A DNA stretch of 64,000 nucleotides from Halalkalibacter hemicellulosilyticusJCM 9152 (GTDB taxonomy: Bacteria > Bacillota > Bacilli > Bacillales > Bacillaceae_D), in contig NZ_BAUU01000009.1 of NCBI RefSeq assembly GCF_000513115.1, positions 62,001 through 126,000 of the forward strand. The letters are read 5' to 3'. Positions within the stretch are counted from its first letter, which is position 1; the number at the start of each line of letters is the position of its first letter. Both the position numbers and the translations under genes were made by a program. Under the pieces are notes generated by a model. That model saw only the letters and a list, made by a program, of their open reading frames with translations. It did no database searches and was not told the DNA's origin. Of the stretch, positions 9,366 to 19,518 are shown piece by piece.

Positions 9366-9618
9366 ACAAACAAATGTTTATAATGTAAATGCAAAGAAAG
9401 AGAGTAGTAGATCAAAACCCGCCAATTAGGGAGAAGGTGCCATAGACTGGAAGCACTTTTTTGGAATGGCTTGATTGAATTCACTCTGGAGCAGACACTC
9501 AAAAGGTGTTCCGGTTTAGTCCGTTAGTTCAATGAAGATGCTGTTGAGTTTCTTTTTATACAGCAATAAGGGTGGTACCGCGAACCTTCGTCCCTTGATT
9601 GGGATGAGGGTTTTTTGT
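9366..9618 (+). promoter_or_regulatory. T-box riboswitch leader of pheST (Phe)
   Basis: The consensus T-box AAGGGTGGTACCGCG spans about 9568-9582. The terminator follows at once: AACCTTCGTCCC (9583-9594) pairs with GGGATGAGGGTT (9601-9612) before a T run. A TTC triplet in GGTGTTCCGG near 9510 is a plausible phenylalanine specifier. Uncharged tRNA-Phe would allow readthrough into pheS. Confidence 0.93.
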
Positions 9619-9654
9619 GTTGATTTTACATTTGTAAACGAATAAGGAGGAAGT

Positions 9655-10692
9655 ATGATGCGAGAACGTTTAGAGGCGTTGAAGACTGAAGCGTTAGAGA
9701 AAATTGAAGTAGCTTCGGATATGAAATCATTACAGGATGTTCGCGTTTCTTATTTAGGAAAGAAAGGCCCTATTACAGAAGTACTAAGAGGTATGGGGAA
9801 GTTATCAGCTGAAGAGCGACCAAAAGTCGGGCAATTGGCTAATGAAGTACGTGATGAAATAAAAGCTCATGTCGAAGCGAAAGAGGCAAAGCTTGAGCAA
9901 GAAGCGGTCGAAAAGCAACTGGCAGAAGAGTCAATCGATGTTACGTTACCTGGACGACCTACTCAAGTAGGGACGTCACACCCTTTAACGGATGTCGTGG
10001 AAGAGCTAGAAGATATTTTTACCGGATTAGGTTTCTCTGTTGCCGAAGGCCCAGAGGTAGAAGTTGATTATTATAATTTCGAAGCATTGAATTTACCGAA
10101 AGACCATCCAGCAAGGGATATGCAGGATTCATTCTATTTCACTGAGGAATTACTTCTTCGAACACATACGTCACCTGTTCAAGCTCGTACGATGGAACAG
10201 CATGAAGGAAAAGGACCTGTTAAAGTTATTTGTCCAGGGAAGGTATTCCGTCGTGATGATGATGACGCGACTCATTCACACCAATTTATGCAAATTGAGG
10301 GCCTATATGTCGATGAGAAGGTTCGCATGAGTGATTTAAAAGGTGTGCTAGAATCATTTGCGAAGTCATTCTTCGGTGAGGATCGTTCGATTCGCTTAAG
10401 ACCAAGCTTCTTTCCGTTTACAGAGCCATCTGTCGAAGTTGATGTTTCATGCGGGATATGTAATGGTGAAGGTTGCCGAATATGTAAGCAGTCTGGATGG
10501 ATTGAAGTATTAGGTTCTGGAATGGTTCATCCTCGAGTGCTAGAAATGAGTGGCTTTGATCCAGCAAAATATAGCGGATTTGCTTTTGGGATGGGTGTAG
10601 AGCGTTTAGCAATGTTGAAATATGATATCGATGATATACGTCACTTCTACACGAATGATGTTCGCTTTTTAAAACAATTTACACGAGCGTAA
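9655..10692 (+). CDS. pheS: Phenylalanine--tRNA ligase alpha subunit
   Basis: The 345-residue alpha chain of the heterotetrameric phenylalanyl-tRNA synthetase holds the class II catalytic core. An N-terminal coiled coil (about 1-90) binds tRNA. The catalytic part shows [13 protein letters not shown] (motif 1-2 region), [21 protein letters not shown] (motif 2) and [16 protein letters not shown] (motif 3). AGGAGGA precedes the start; two consecutive ATG codons occur and the first is used here. It is 13 bp before pheT and both are under the T-box. Confidence 0.97.
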   Translation: MMRERLEALKTEALEKIEVASDMKSLQDVRVSYLGKKGPITEVLRGMGKLSAEERPKVGQLANEVRDEIKAHVEAKEAKLEQEAVEKQLAEESIDVTLPGRPTQVGTSHPLTDVVEELEDIFTGLGFSVAEGPEVEVDYYNFEALNLPKDHPARDMQDSFYFTEELLLRTHTSPVQARTMEQHEGKGPVKVICPGKVFRRDDDDATHSHQFMQIEGLYVDEKVRMSDLKGVLESFAKSFFGEDRSIRLRPSFFPFTEPSVEVDVSCGICNGEGCRICKQSGWIEVLGSGMVHPRVLEMSGFDPAKYSGFAFGMGVERLAMLKYDIDDIRHFYTNDVRFLKQFTRA

Positions 10693-10705
10693 AGGAGGAA
10701 AAATC

Positions 10706-13132
10706 ATGCTTGTTTCTTATAAATGGTTACAGGATTACGTCGATGTGTCAGATTTGTCTGCACGTGATATCGCCGAAAAAATGACACGCGGTGGAATAGA
10801 GATTGACTTCGTTCATAAGCTGAGCGAAGGTGTGAAAAATGTTGTTGTCGGGTATGTTAAAGAATGTTCACAGCATCCGAATGCTGATAAGTTGAACGTT
10901 TGTCTTGTTGATGTTGGCGATGAAGAGCCTGTACAAATTGTATGTGGTGCTCCGAATGTAGCAGCTGGTCAGCATGTAGCGGTAGCAAAAGTTGGTGCCG
11001 TCTTACCAGGCAATTTTAAAATAAAAAAAGCCAAGCTTCGCGGCGAGATTTCACAGGGGATGATATGTTCCTTGCAAGAATTAGGGATTGAAGGGAAGCT
11101 TGTTCAGAAGGAGTACCAAGAAGGGATATATGTGTTTCGTGATAAAGTAGAGGTAGGTAGCGATGCATTGGCCGCTCTTAATTTAGATGATGAAGTATTA
11201 GAGCTAGACTTAACTCCGAATCGTTCAGATTGTTTGAATATGCTTGGAGTGGCTTATGAGGTTGCCGCGTTGTATGGGAGAGAAGTAAAGCTCCCGCACG
11301 TGCAATTGAATACGAATGACGAGCAAGCTGCTGATTACATTTCTGTGCATGTTGACTCAATTAAGGATAACTCTTATTACGGCGCGATCATGATTAAAGA
11401 TGTAAAGGTGGGGCCTTCACCATTGTGGCTTCAAAATCGATTGATGGCTGCAGGAATTCGTCCGATTAGTAATGTTGTCGATGTAACGAATTATGTGTTG
11501 CTTGAGTATGGTCAGCCGTTGCATGCCTTTGATTTTGATCGATTTGGTTCAAGTGAGGTCGTTGTTCGACGGGCCCAGGATGGGGAGAAAATCGTAACGC
11601 TAGACGATGAAGAACGGACGTTGACGAGTGACCACTTACTTATTACAAATGGGAAAGAGCCTGTGGCAATTGCAGGTGTGATGGGCGGAGCTAACTCTGA
11701 GGTTCATGAAGGAACAACAACGATTTTATTAGAGGCAGCTTACTTTAACCCTGTCACCGTGCGAAAGGGAGCACGAGATTTAGGCTTGCGTAGTGAAGCA
11801 AGTGCTCGCTTTGAAAAAGGAGTAGACCCGACTCGTGTCCTTGAAGCCGGAAAACGAGCGGCCGGTTTAATAGCAGAGCTTGCAGGTGGAACGATTGTTT
11901 CAGGAGTTGTAGAAGTAAATGAACTTCAAGCAGAGCCCGCTACGGTTAAGCTAGATCTCAATCGATTAAATGAACGTCTTGGTATGGAGCTGACGATTGA
12001 GACAGTAATTAGCTTTATGGAGCGTTTAGGGTTTACGCATGAGCAGGACGGTTCTGTTTTGTATGTGACGGCTCCAACGAGACGAGCAGATATTCAAATA
12101 GAAGAGGATCTGTTTGAAGAGGTTGCTCGCCTATATGGCTATGATCATATTCCGACCACATTACCTATTGGAACAACGACTCAAGGCGGATTGTCTCCTT
12201 ATCAAAAGAAGCGTCGACGTGTTCGTAGAAATTTAGAGAAATCAGGGTTGTCGCAAGTGATTACTTATTCGTTAACAAGTCCAGAAAAAGCTCAAGGGTT
12301 TGCTGGTCAATCAAGTCATTTACGTGATGTACGTTTATCGATGCCAATGAGTGAAGATCGTAGTACGATGAGAACAAGCTTAATCCCTCATTTATTCGAT
12401 GTTCTGAGCTATAATTTGAACCGAAAGAATACAGATGTTCATGTTTATGAAATTGGCTCAATCTTCTTAAGCGAGGAAGAAGCGTTAACAAAGCAGCCAC
12501 GTGAGCATGAAATGGTTGCAGGCGCTTTAACAGGGGTTTGGCATGAACATGTTTGGCAAGGAGAGCGGAAGGCAGTTGATTTCTTTGTCGCAAAAGGAAT
12601 TCTTGAGGGATTATTTCATGAACTTGGGCTTGAGCGCGAGATTACGTTTGAACAAGCGCAGTTGCCGGATCTTCATCCAGGTAGAACGGCTGTAGTGAAA
12701 TTAAATGATGAGGAAGTAGGTTTCATCGGTCAAGTACACCCAACGAAGCAAAAGGAACTTGGTTTGAAGGAAACGTATGTATACCAGCTAAATCTAGAAG
12801 CGCTCCTGACATTTGAGACTGAAACGATTATTTATGAGGAATTACCACGATTTCCTGCTATTGTTCGTGATATTGCTCTAGTTGTCGATGAAGCTCGTTC
12901 AGCTGGAGAGCTTGAAGCCGTTATTATGCAAACTGGTGGACGGTTACTAAGGTCTGTAAAGCTCTTTGACTTATATGAAGGAGAGCATATGGAAACAGGC
13001 AAGAAATCGCTTGCCTTCTCATTAACATATTTAGATTTGGAACAAACATTAACGGATGAAGACGTCACAAACGTTCATGAACGTGTTTTGACAGCACTAG
13101 AAGAACAAGTGGGAGCAACGTTAAGAGCTTAG
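10706..13132 (+). CDS. pheT: Phenylalanine--tRNA ligase beta subunit
   Basis: The 808-residue beta subunit has a tRNA-binding OB fold near residues 40-150 (VVVGYVKECSQHPNADKLNVC), then the B3/B4 editing domain, the B5 domain, a catalytic-like core and the C-terminal ferredoxin-fold anticodon-binding domain (from about 715, YEELPRFPAIVRDIALVVD). The editing domain removes mischarged tyrosine. AAAGGAGG precedes the ATG. Length is normal and the frame is intact. A terminator follows at 13149. Confidence 0.97.
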   Translation: MLVSYKWLQDYVDVSDLSARDIAEKMTRGGIEIDFVHKLSEGVKNVVVGYVKECSQHPNADKLNVCLVDVGDEEPVQIVCGAPNVAAGQHVAVAKVGAVLPGNFKIKKAKLRGEISQGMICSLQELGIEGKLVQKEYQEGIYVFRDKVEVGSDALAALNLDDEVLELDLTPNRSDCLNMLGVAYEVAALYGREVKLPHVQLNTNDEQAADYISVHVDSIKDNSYYGAIMIKDVKVGPSPLWLQNRLMAAGIRPISNVVDVTNYVLLEYGQPLHAFDFDRFGSSEVVVRRAQDGEKIVTLDDEERTLTSDHLLITNGKEPVAIAGVMGGANSEVHEGTTTILLEAAYFNPVTVRKGARDLGLRSEASARFEKGVDPTRVLEAGKRAAGLIAELAGGTIVSGVVEVNELQAEPATVKLDLNRLNERLGMELTIETVISFMERLGFTHEQDGSVLYVTAPTRRADIQIEEDLFEEVARLYGYDHIPTTLPIGTTTQGGLSPYQKKRRRVRRNLEKSGLSQVITYSLTSPEKAQGFAGQSSHLRDVRLSMPMSEDRSTMRTSLIPHLFDVLSYNLNRKNTDVHVYEIGSIFLSEEEALTKQPREHEMVAGALTGVWHEHVWQGERKAVDFFVAKGILEGLFHELGLEREITFEQAQLPDLHPGRTAVVKLNDEEVGFIGQVHPTKQKELGLKETYVYQLNLEALLTFETETIIYEELPRFPAIVRDIALVVDEARSAGELEAVIMQTGGRLLRSVKLFDLYEGEHMETGKKSLAFSLTYLDLEQTLTDEDVTNVHERVLTALEEQVGATLRA

Positions 13133-13148
13133 CCAATCATTAATGGTA

Positions 13149-13189
13149 GATGCTAAAAAAGGATAGTCTCCTTTTTAGCATCTTTTTTT
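13149..13189 (+). terminator. Intrinsic terminator after pheT
   Basis: GATGCTAAAAAAGGA pairs with TCCTTTTTAGCATC around a 5-base loop, followed by seven T. Confidence 0.9.
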
Positions 13190-13348
13190 CTATCGAATGA
13201 ATGATGGATGCAAACGAAAAAATTCAAACTGAAAATGAAAAAAGAACGGAATGTGTGGGACTTTTAGAAAAGGATTTCCAACACGTTGACTTCATGTTAA
13301 GATAGAAGTTGGAATTTTTACACTTAGAGGAGATAGGAGGCTATATTT

Positions 13349-13624
13349 GTGTCTGACCAAAAAGACAACAAACAACGGATCACAGTTTCAATTTATGGTC
13401 AACCGTATACGGTTGTCGGTCAAGAGTCTCCGGCCTATGTAAAAGAAGTTGCAAAAGCAGTTGATCAGAAAATGCGAGAAGTGAAAAAACATAACCCTTA
13501 CTTAGATACAACACGATTAGCTGTTTTGACAGCGGTGAATGTCGTGGATGATTATTTTAAAGTGTTAGAAGAATTAGAACAATTAAAACAAAAGAGCGAA
13601 CGGAGCACGACGGGAGACGAGTAA
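13349..13624 (+). CDS. zapA: Cell division protein ZapA
   Basis: The 91-residue protein binds FtsZ and promotes bundling of Z-ring filaments. It shows the ZapA pattern: an N-terminal beta hairpin (RITVSIYGQPYTVVG) followed by a long coiled-coil helix ending EELEQLKQKS. The start is GTG at 13349 with AGGAGG upstream. The stop codon is 1 bp from the next ATG, so zapA and the cvpA-type gene are translationally coupled, as with B. subtilis yshA-yshB. Confidence 0.93.
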   Translation: MSDQKDNKQRITVSIYGQPYTVVGQESPAYVKEVAKAVDQKMREVKKHNPYLDTTRLAVLTAVNVVDDYFKVLEELEQLKQKSERSTTGDE

Positions 13625-13625
13625 A

Positions 13626-14165
13626 ATGCTTAGCTTTTTAATTATATTTTTATTGATTTGTAGTTTCTTTATTGGACGAAGACGGGGGTTTATTTTACAG
13701 CTCATTCATTTAATTAGCTTTGTCGCTGCGTTATATGTAGCCTATTCATATTTTAGTGAATTTGCGACGTTTATTCGACTTTGGATTCCTTATCCACAAT
13801 TTTCAACAGATAGCCCTGTAGGTATGATCTTTCAAACGTTCGATGCGGAGAGTGTCTATTATTCGGGGATCGCATTTGCTATTCTTTTCTTCGGAACGAA
13901 AATCATCCTTCATATTATTGGCTCAATGCTAGATTTTTTAGCGCATATACCAGTTTTACGAACGGCCAATCAACTATTAGGTGGAATTTTTTGCTTCATT
14001 GAAGTGTATTTAATTATTTTTGTTGTCTTAATTGTTGGGGCGTTACTACCAATTGATATTGTTCAAGACCACCTGCAGCGTTCGATTGTTGCTGAAAATA
14101 TGTTAACGAACACACCATTCTTGTCTGAGTGGATAAGAGGGTTGTGGGAAGGAAATGTACTATAA
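13626..14165 (+). CDS. CvpA family membrane protein (YshB-like)
   Basis: A 179-residue protein with four predicted membrane helices, starting MLSFLIIFLLICSFFIGRRRGFILQLIHLISF. The GRRRGF segment after the first helix and the later VLRTANQLLGGIFCFIEV helix are typical of the CvpA family. The family's role is unclear; it is linked to colicin V production and envelope functions in enterobacteria. It abuts zapA and is followed by a terminator, so zapA-cvpA form one unit and polX starts a new one. Confidence 0.87.
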   Translation: MLSFLIIFLLICSFFIGRRRGFILQLIHLISFVAALYVAYSYFSEFATFIRLWIPYPQFSTDSPVGMIFQTFDAESVYYSGIAFAILFFGTKIILHIIGSMLDFLAHIPVLRTANQLLGGIFCFIEVYLIIFVVLIVGALLPIDIVQDHLQRSIVAENMLTNTPFLSEWIRGLWEGNVL

Positions 14166-14172
14166 TGATAGC

Positions 14173-14210
14173 AATCTGACTCTAACGTAATAGATAGAGT
14201 CAGATTTTTT
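14173..14210 (+). terminator. Intrinsic terminator after the cvpA-type gene
   Basis: AATCTGACTCTA pairs with TAGAGTCAGATT, followed by TTTTTT. Confidence 0.88.
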
Positions 14211-14333
14211 CGTATAGGGAAGGCTTGATTCAAGAAGTGGTATAAGGATTGATAGACGCTATAGCAAGAGGACTCTGTTGCATTTTAGTCATAATTCTCG
14301 GTATGATGGAACTATGGAAAGGGACGGTGGAAG

Positions 14334-16049
14334 ATGAATATTAAAGATGCAATTCGTACACTCGAGCATATTGCCATTTATTTAGAAATCAAAGGTGAGA
14401 ATGCTTTTAAAATTGCCGCATACCGCAAAGCTGCTCAGGCACTAGAGACAGAACAACGTACATTGGCAGAAATTGATAACCCTGCTACTTTGAATGGAAT
14501 AGGCAAAGCTACGGCAGAGGTCATCATAGAGCTAAAGGAAGCTGGTCAATCTAGTTTGTTAGAGCAATTGAAGGCAGAGTTACCGTCAGGCTTAATCGCT
14601 CTCTTAAGCTTACCTGGCTTAGGTGGTAAGAAAATCGGGAAGCTGTATCGTGAGCTCGGTGTGACAGATATAGAAACGTTAAAGCAAGCATGTATAGAAG
14701 AGAAAGTTCAACAGTTATCAGGATTTGGAAAGAAAACAGAGGAGAAAATTTTAGCGGCGATTCAAGAAGTTGGTACACGGCCTGAACGGCTAGCGCTTCC
14801 CTTTGTGATTCCTGTTATTGAGCAGGTGGAAGCTGCATTAGCTTCAATAGATTCCATTAAGCGGTTTTCTCGGGCAGGAAGTTTTAGACGCCTTCGTGAA
14901 GATGTGAAGGATTTAGACTTTATCATTGCGACATTAACACCTAAGCAAGTGAAAGAGCAGTTGCTATCGTTACCGTTTATTTCGAATGTGATCGCTAGTG
15001 GTGATACGAAGGTTTCCGTTGAGGTGTCCGGAACGTATCCTGTATCAATAGATTTTCGCCTCGTGAGTGAAGAAGAATTCGCAACAACGCTACACCATTT
15101 TACTGGATCCAAAGATCATAATGTGAAAATGCGTCAACTAGCGAAGAAGCGTGGAGAAAAAATTAGTGAATATGGTGTTGAGAACATTGAAACAGGAGAG
15201 CTTCATACGTTTTCAACGGAGCAGGATTTCTTTGCTCATTTTCAATTAGAGTATATCCCTCCAGAAGCACGAGAAGATCAAGGTGAAATTGAAAAAGCAC
15301 AAGCCGGAAAGCTAACTTACTTACAGGATGAGGATATTCGTGGAGATTTACATATGCACTCAACGTGGAGTGATGGAGCGAATTCCATTGAAGAAATGGT
15401 TGAATCGGCAAGACAAATGGGCTACTCCTATATCGCGATCACCGATCATTCGAAGTTTCTTAGAGTGGCTAATGGCTTAACGGTTGAACGGTTAAAAGAG
15501 CAGCATGCACGTATTCGTCATCTAAATAAACAGTATGATGATATAACGATTTTAACAGGAATTGAAATGGATATATTACCAGATGGAACGTTGGATTATG
15601 AGGACGACATACTAGCTGAAATAGATCTTGTGATTGCATCGATTCATTCTTCATTTCAACAGGATGAGCATACGATAATGGAACGTTTGAAAACGGCGTT
15701 ATATAATCCTCATGTTGACATAATCGCCCATCCGACAGGAAGAGTGTTAGGAAGAAGGAAAGGGTACAATGTCAATGTCGAACACTTGATTCAATTGGCG
15801 AAGGAAACGAATACAGCTCTTGAATTAAATGCTAGTCCATACCGATTAGACTTATCAGCAAGATGGCTAAAGAGGGCCGACGAGGAAGGAGTAAACGTAG
15901 TCATTAACACGGACGCTCACCGAGTGGAGGGGCTGTCTGAAATGAGCTTTGGCACAGGAACAGCTCGTAAAGCGATGCTTTCTCCTAAATCGGTCATCAA
16001 TACGTGGACTTTAGAGGAATTGACTGCCTTCTTAAAGCGTCATGATTAA
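14334..16049 (+). CDS. polX: DNA polymerase/3'-5' exonuclease PolX
   Basis: At 571 residues this is a bacterial family X DNA polymerase, involved in gap filling during base-excision repair. The N-terminal half is the Pol beta-like domain with helix-hairpin-helix motifs (about 85-150: LSLPGLGGKKIGKLY, LSGFGKKTEEKI) and the catalytic region (SFRRLREDVKDLDFIIA). The C-terminal PHP domain begins near residue 337 with GDLHMHSTWSDG and continues with AITDHSK, IHSSF, IAHPTGR and INTDAH, which bind metal for the 3'-5' exonuclease. It is 23 bp upstream of mutS2, as in B. subtilis. Confidence 0.95.
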   Translation: MNIKDAIRTLEHIAIYLEIKGENAFKIAAYRKAAQALETEQRTLAEIDNPATLNGIGKATAEVIIELKEAGQSSLLEQLKAELPSGLIALLSLPGLGGKKIGKLYRELGVTDIETLKQACIEEKVQQLSGFGKKTEEKILAAIQEVGTRPERLALPFVIPVIEQVEAALASIDSIKRFSRAGSFRRLREDVKDLDFIIATLTPKQVKEQLLSLPFISNVIASGDTKVSVEVSGTYPVSIDFRLVSEEEFATTLHHFTGSKDHNVKMRQLAKKRGEKISEYGVENIETGELHTFSTEQDFFAHFQLEYIPPEAREDQGEIEKAQAGKLTYLQDEDIRGDLHMHSTWSDGANSIEEMVESARQMGYSYIAITDHSKFLRVANGLTVERLKEQHARIRHLNKQYDDITILTGIEMDILPDGTLDYEDDILAEIDLVIASIHSSFQQDEHTIMERLKTALYNPHVDIIAHPTGRVLGRRKGYNVNVEHLIQLAKETNTALELNASPYRLDLSARWLKRADEEGVNVVINTDAHRVEGLSEMSFGTGTARKAMLSPKSVINTWTLEELTAFLKRHD

Positions 16050-16072
16050 GAACGACAAAAAGGAGATAAACA

Positions 16073-18433
16073 ATGGAACGGGTATTAAGAGTATTAGAAT
16101 ATACGAAAATGAAGGAACAAATACGTGAGCATGTCTCCTCATCGTTAGGGAGAAATAAGCTTCATCATTTAACGCCGTCTCTTGACCTTGAAGAGATGAA
16201 TAGGTGGCAGCAGGAAACGGCTGAAGGAGCTACTGTCTTAAGGTTGAGGGGACAAGTACCATTAGGTGGTATTTTTGATATAACTGCACATGCAAAGAGA
16301 GCGATGATCGGTGGGGTGCTGTCAGCTTCAGAGTTAAATGAAATAGCAAGTACGATTTATGGTGGTCGTCGATTAAAAAATTTTATTTCAAAGATGGTGG
16401 AAGAGGATGAAATCTCATTATCACGATTGTATGACTATGTCGAACAAATAGTTCCCTTAACGGATATTGAAAAATCGATTAAACAATGTATTGACGATCA
16501 CGGTGGAGTGCTAGATACGGCTAGTCCAACGTTGCGTACGATTCGACAACAAGTGAAGAGCTATGAATCTGCGGTCAGGTCAAAATTAGAAAATACGATT
16601 CGTTCATCTAGTATGCAAAAGATGCTTTCGGATGCTATTATTACAATTCGGAATGATCGTTTTGTTATTCCGGTTAAACAGGAGTATCGTAGCTCATTTG
16701 GAGGGATTGTTCATGATCAATCCGCTTCAGGGGCAACGCTATTTATTGAGCCTCAAGCAGTTGTGACGATTAACAACCAATTACGAGAGGCGAAGAGTAA
16801 GGAAGAACGTGAGATTGAACGAATTTTAACTGAATTAACCGGACAGGTTGCAGAAGTTGCTCAGGAATTGTTAGAGAATGTATCCATTTTAGGTGAGCTT
16901 GACTTCATTTTTGCCAAAGCACGCTATGCAAAGCAAATTCGAGCGACTAAACCGATCTTAAATGACCGTGGCTCTATGAATATGAAAAAAGCTCGTCATC
17001 CATTATTGGAGGATGAAGAAGTGGTACCTATTGATATTGAGCTGGGTGAAGTGTACCGCTCCTTAATTATTACGGGGCCGAATACCGGTGGTAAAACAGT
17101 AACATTAAAAACGGTAGGTTTATTAACATTAATGGCGCAATCTGGATTGCATGTGCCAGTAGAGGAAGAATCAGAATTAGCCGTTTTTAAAAAAATATTT
17201 GCTGATATTGGTGATGAACAGTCGATTGAGCAAAGCTTAAGTACGTTCTCTTCACATATGACTAATATTGTCGGTATTTTGAATCAGGTTGATTTTCAAA
17301 GCCTTGTCTTATTTGATGAACTTGGTGCAGGAACTGATCCGACTGAAGGGGCGGCATTGGCTATCGCTATTTTGGATGATGTCTACAAAAAAGGAGCTTG
17401 TACGGTTGCGACAACCCATTATAGTGAGTTAAAGGGCTATGCTTATAATCGCAAAGGTGTTATAAATGCAAGTGTAGAATTCAATGTCGAGACGTTAAGA
17501 CCGACCTATCGGTTACTTATTGGTGTTCCAGGTAGAAGTAATGCATTTGCGATTTCGCAACGGTTGGGACTAGATGAACGGATTATTGAACGAGCAAAGG
17601 AACAGATTGATAGTGAGACGAATCAAATTGAATCAATGATTGCCTCGCTTGAAACAAGTCAACGTTCGGCACGATCGGAGTGGGATGAGGCTGAGCAGAT
17701 TCGTCAAGAGGCTGATGAACTTCGACGGCAGCTTGAGAATGAATTAGAGTCATTTGAGAAGCAAAAGGAACGCTTGTTCAAAGCGGCTGAGGAAAAAGCT
17801 GAGAAAGCCGTCATGAAAGCTAAAGAAGAGGCTGAAGTCATTATCGAAGAATTAAGAGACATGCAGAAGCAAGGGCTCTCTGTAAAAGAGCATCAAATTA
17901 TTGATGCGAAAAAACATCTAGATTTAGCGTCGCCAAAGCTAACACCAAAACAGAAAAAGGTGAAAAAAGCAGCGCAAAAGAAAAAGCAATTTATACAGGC
18001 TGGTGATGAGGTAAAAGTATTAAGCTTTGGTCAAAAAGGCTTTGTTGTGGAAAAAGCGTCGGATGATGAATATCAAGTTCAAATGGGGATTATGAAGATG
18101 AAGGTGAAAGCCGACGATCTTCAATTGATCGATCGTCCCAAGCAAGTAGAGACAAAGCCAATGGCGATGTTACGGGGAAATGACCATCATGTGAAATCAG
18201 AGCTTGATTTACGTGGTGAACGATACGATGAAGCGATGAGAAGGGTTGAGAAGTATATTGATGACGCAATACTTGCTGGCTATCACCAAGTCTCAATCAT
18301 TCACGGAAAAGGAAGCGGTGCTTTACGAAAAGGAGTGAAACAATTATTAAAGAAGCACCCGCATGTGAAAAGTGAGCGAGATGGAGGAATGAATGAAGGT
18401 GGTCTCGGTAACACAGTTGTTGAATTAAAATAA
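16073..18433 (+). CDS. mutS2: Endonuclease MutS2
   Basis: The 786-residue MutS paralogue has a MutS core and ATPase domain with Walker A GPNTGGKT near residue 335 and Walker [13 protein letters not shown] long charged coiled coil follows, and a C-terminal Smr nuclease domain from about 705 with [11 protein letters not shown] and [14 protein letters not shown]. It lacks the mismatch-recognition domain of MutS1. Known roles include limiting homologous recombination and, in B. subtilis, acting on collided ribosomes. AAAGGAG precedes the ATG. It is in an operon with polX upstream and the DUF350 gene 14 bp downstream. Confidence 0.95.
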   Translation: MERVLRVLEYTKMKEQIREHVSSSLGRNKLHHLTPSLDLEEMNRWQQETAEGATVLRLRGQVPLGGIFDITAHAKRAMIGGVLSASELNEIASTIYGGRRLKNFISKMVEEDEISLSRLYDYVEQIVPLTDIEKSIKQCIDDHGGVLDTASPTLRTIRQQVKSYESAVRSKLENTIRSSSMQKMLSDAIITIRNDRFVIPVKQEYRSSFGGIVHDQSASGATLFIEPQAVVTINNQLREAKSKEEREIERILTELTGQVAEVAQELLENVSILGELDFIFAKARYAKQIRATKPILNDRGSMNMKKARHPLLEDEEVVPIDIELGEVYRSLIITGPNTGGKTVTLKTVGLLTLMAQSGLHVPVEEESELAVFKKIFADIGDEQSIEQSLSTFSSHMTNIVGILNQVDFQSLVLFDELGAGTDPTEGAALAIAILDDVYKKGACTVATTHYSELKGYAYNRKGVINASVEFNVETLRPTYRLLIGVPGRSNAFAISQRLGLDERIIERAKEQIDSETNQIESMIASLETSQRSARSEWDEAEQIRQEADELRRQLENELESFEKQKERLFKAAEEKAEKAVMKAKEEAEVIIEELRDMQKQGLSVKEHQIIDAKKHLDLASPKLTPKQKKVKKAAQKKKQFIQAGDEVKVLSFGQKGFVVEKASDDEYQVQMGIMKMKVKADDLQLIDRPKQVETKPMAMLRGNDHHVKSELDLRGERYDEAMRRVEKYIDDAILAGYHQVSIIHGKGSGALRKGVKQLLKKHPHVKSERDGGMNEGGLGNTVVELK

Positions 18434-18447
18434 GTGAGGAGGAGCAT

Positions 18448-18861
18448 ATGGAAGCCTTATTTGAATATGAGCTTGTACAAACAGCAGCCTATTATAGTGT
18501 GTCTGTTTTAGCACTTATTTTATTTTTAGGTGTATTTGAATTAGTGACCCGTTATAATAACTGGAAGGAAATAAAAAATGGGAACATCGCGGTTGCAATG
18601 GCAACAGGCGGAAAAGTGTTTGGGGTTGTGAATATTTTTCGCCATTCGATTGAACATTCAGATTCACTATTTACGATGTTAGGCTGGGGAGTATTTGGTT
18701 TTCTTTTACTGCTTTTTAGTTACTTTATCTTTGAGTTTTTAACGCCTAGCTTTAAGGTAGATGAGGAGATTGAACGAGACAATCGAGCGGTAGGCTTGAT
18801 TGCAATGCTGTTATCGATTGGGTTGTCTTATGTGATTGGAGCTAGCATAATTGCTCGTTAG
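18448..18861 (+). CDS. yshE: DUF350 family membrane protein (YshE-like)
   Basis: A 137-residue integral membrane protein with four hydrophobic segments. The segment NGNIAVAMATGGKVFGV between helices 1 and 2 is the DUF350 hallmark. The function is unknown. It follows mutS2 by 14 bp with GAGGAGG upstream of its ATG and matches B. subtilis yshE in position. A tiny membrane ORF follows 9 bp after its stop. Confidence 0.85.
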   Translation: MEALFEYELVQTAAYYSVSVLALILFLGVFELVTRYNNWKEIKNGNIAVAMATGGKVFGVVNIFRHSIEHSDSLFTMLGWGVFGFLLLLFSYFIFEFLTPSFKVDEEIERDNRAVGLIAMLLSIGLSYVIGASIIAR

Positions 18862-18870
18862 AAGGGGATA

Positions 18871-18954
18871 ATGATGGAGACATTGATGAAAATTTTATAT
18901 GTTTGTTGTGCGGCTTTTATTTTAGCTGGGATAGCTTATTTATTTTTATTATAA
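18871..18954 (+). CDS. Putative 27-residue single-helix membrane peptide
   Basis: Too short for normal gene calling. The ORF starts with two ATG codons (18871, 18874), encodes an acidic/basic head (METLMK) and then a hydrophobic stretch of about 20 residues ending LAGIAYLFLL. GAAGGGG lies just upstream, and the ORF is 9 bp behind the DUF350 gene, so it could be translated from the same transcript. I recognise no family. It may be a real membrane microprotein or chance hydrophobic sequence. Confidence 0.4.
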   Translation: MMETLMKILYVCCAAFILAGIAYLFLL

Positions 18955-19062
18955 TTGAGTTTATTAGCATAAAATAAAGTTGAGCAACATATTCGCGCTT
19001 CACGATGGCTAATGATATACTAGTCATGAAAAATGAGATTCACAATGAGGAGGATAATTATA

Positions 19063-19377
19063 ATGGCTATTGTAAATGTGACTGATCAAACATTTTCTTC
19101 TGAAACGAATGAAGGGGTCGTTCTTGCTGATTTTTGGGCTCCATGGTGCGGACCTTGTAAGATGATTGCTCCCGTACTTGAAGAACTTGATTCAGAAATG
19201 GGTGATAAAGCGAAGATTGTCAAACTAAATGTTGATGATAACCAAGAAACAGCTGGTAAATATAACGTCATGAGTATTCCAACGCTTCTTGTTTTCAAAG
19301 ATGGTGAAGTTGTCGATCAAGTTGTTGGTTTTCAGCCGAAAGATGCTTTGGCAGAATTATTAAATAAGCATGCATAA
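19063..19377 (+). CDS. trxA: Thioredoxin
   Basis: The 104-residue thioredoxin reduces protein disulfides in the cytosol with electrons from thioredoxin reductase. The active site WCGPC (C29, C32) lies in [11 protein letters not shown], and the cis-proline is in [11 protein letters not shown]. The start at 19063 ([11 protein letters not shown]) is preferred to an in-frame ATG 10 codons upstream because GAGGAGG lies about 9 bases before it and the shorter form has the normal family length. A terminator follows. Confidence 0.97.
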   Translation: MAIVNVTDQTFSSETNEGVVLADFWAPWCGPCKMIAPVLEELDSEMGDKAKIVKLNVDDNQETAGKYNVMSIPTLLVFKDGEVVDQVVGFQPKDALAELLNKHA

Positions 19378-19399
19378 TTGTTTGAGAAAGAGATGTAAG

Positions 19400-19436
19400 G
19401 CGTCTAAAAAGGGCTTCCCTTTTTAGACGTTTTTTA
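19400..19436 (+). terminator. Intrinsic terminator after trxA
   Basis: GCGTCTAAAAAGGG pairs with CCCTTTTTAGACG, followed by TTTTTT. Confidence 0.9.
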
Positions 19437-19518
19437 TAGAAAGAATGAAACCTGAGGCCACTGAGAGGGTACTTGAAAAGAGTCCCTTTGAAATCTCGGT
19501 TTTTTAGGGGGTGTCGTT

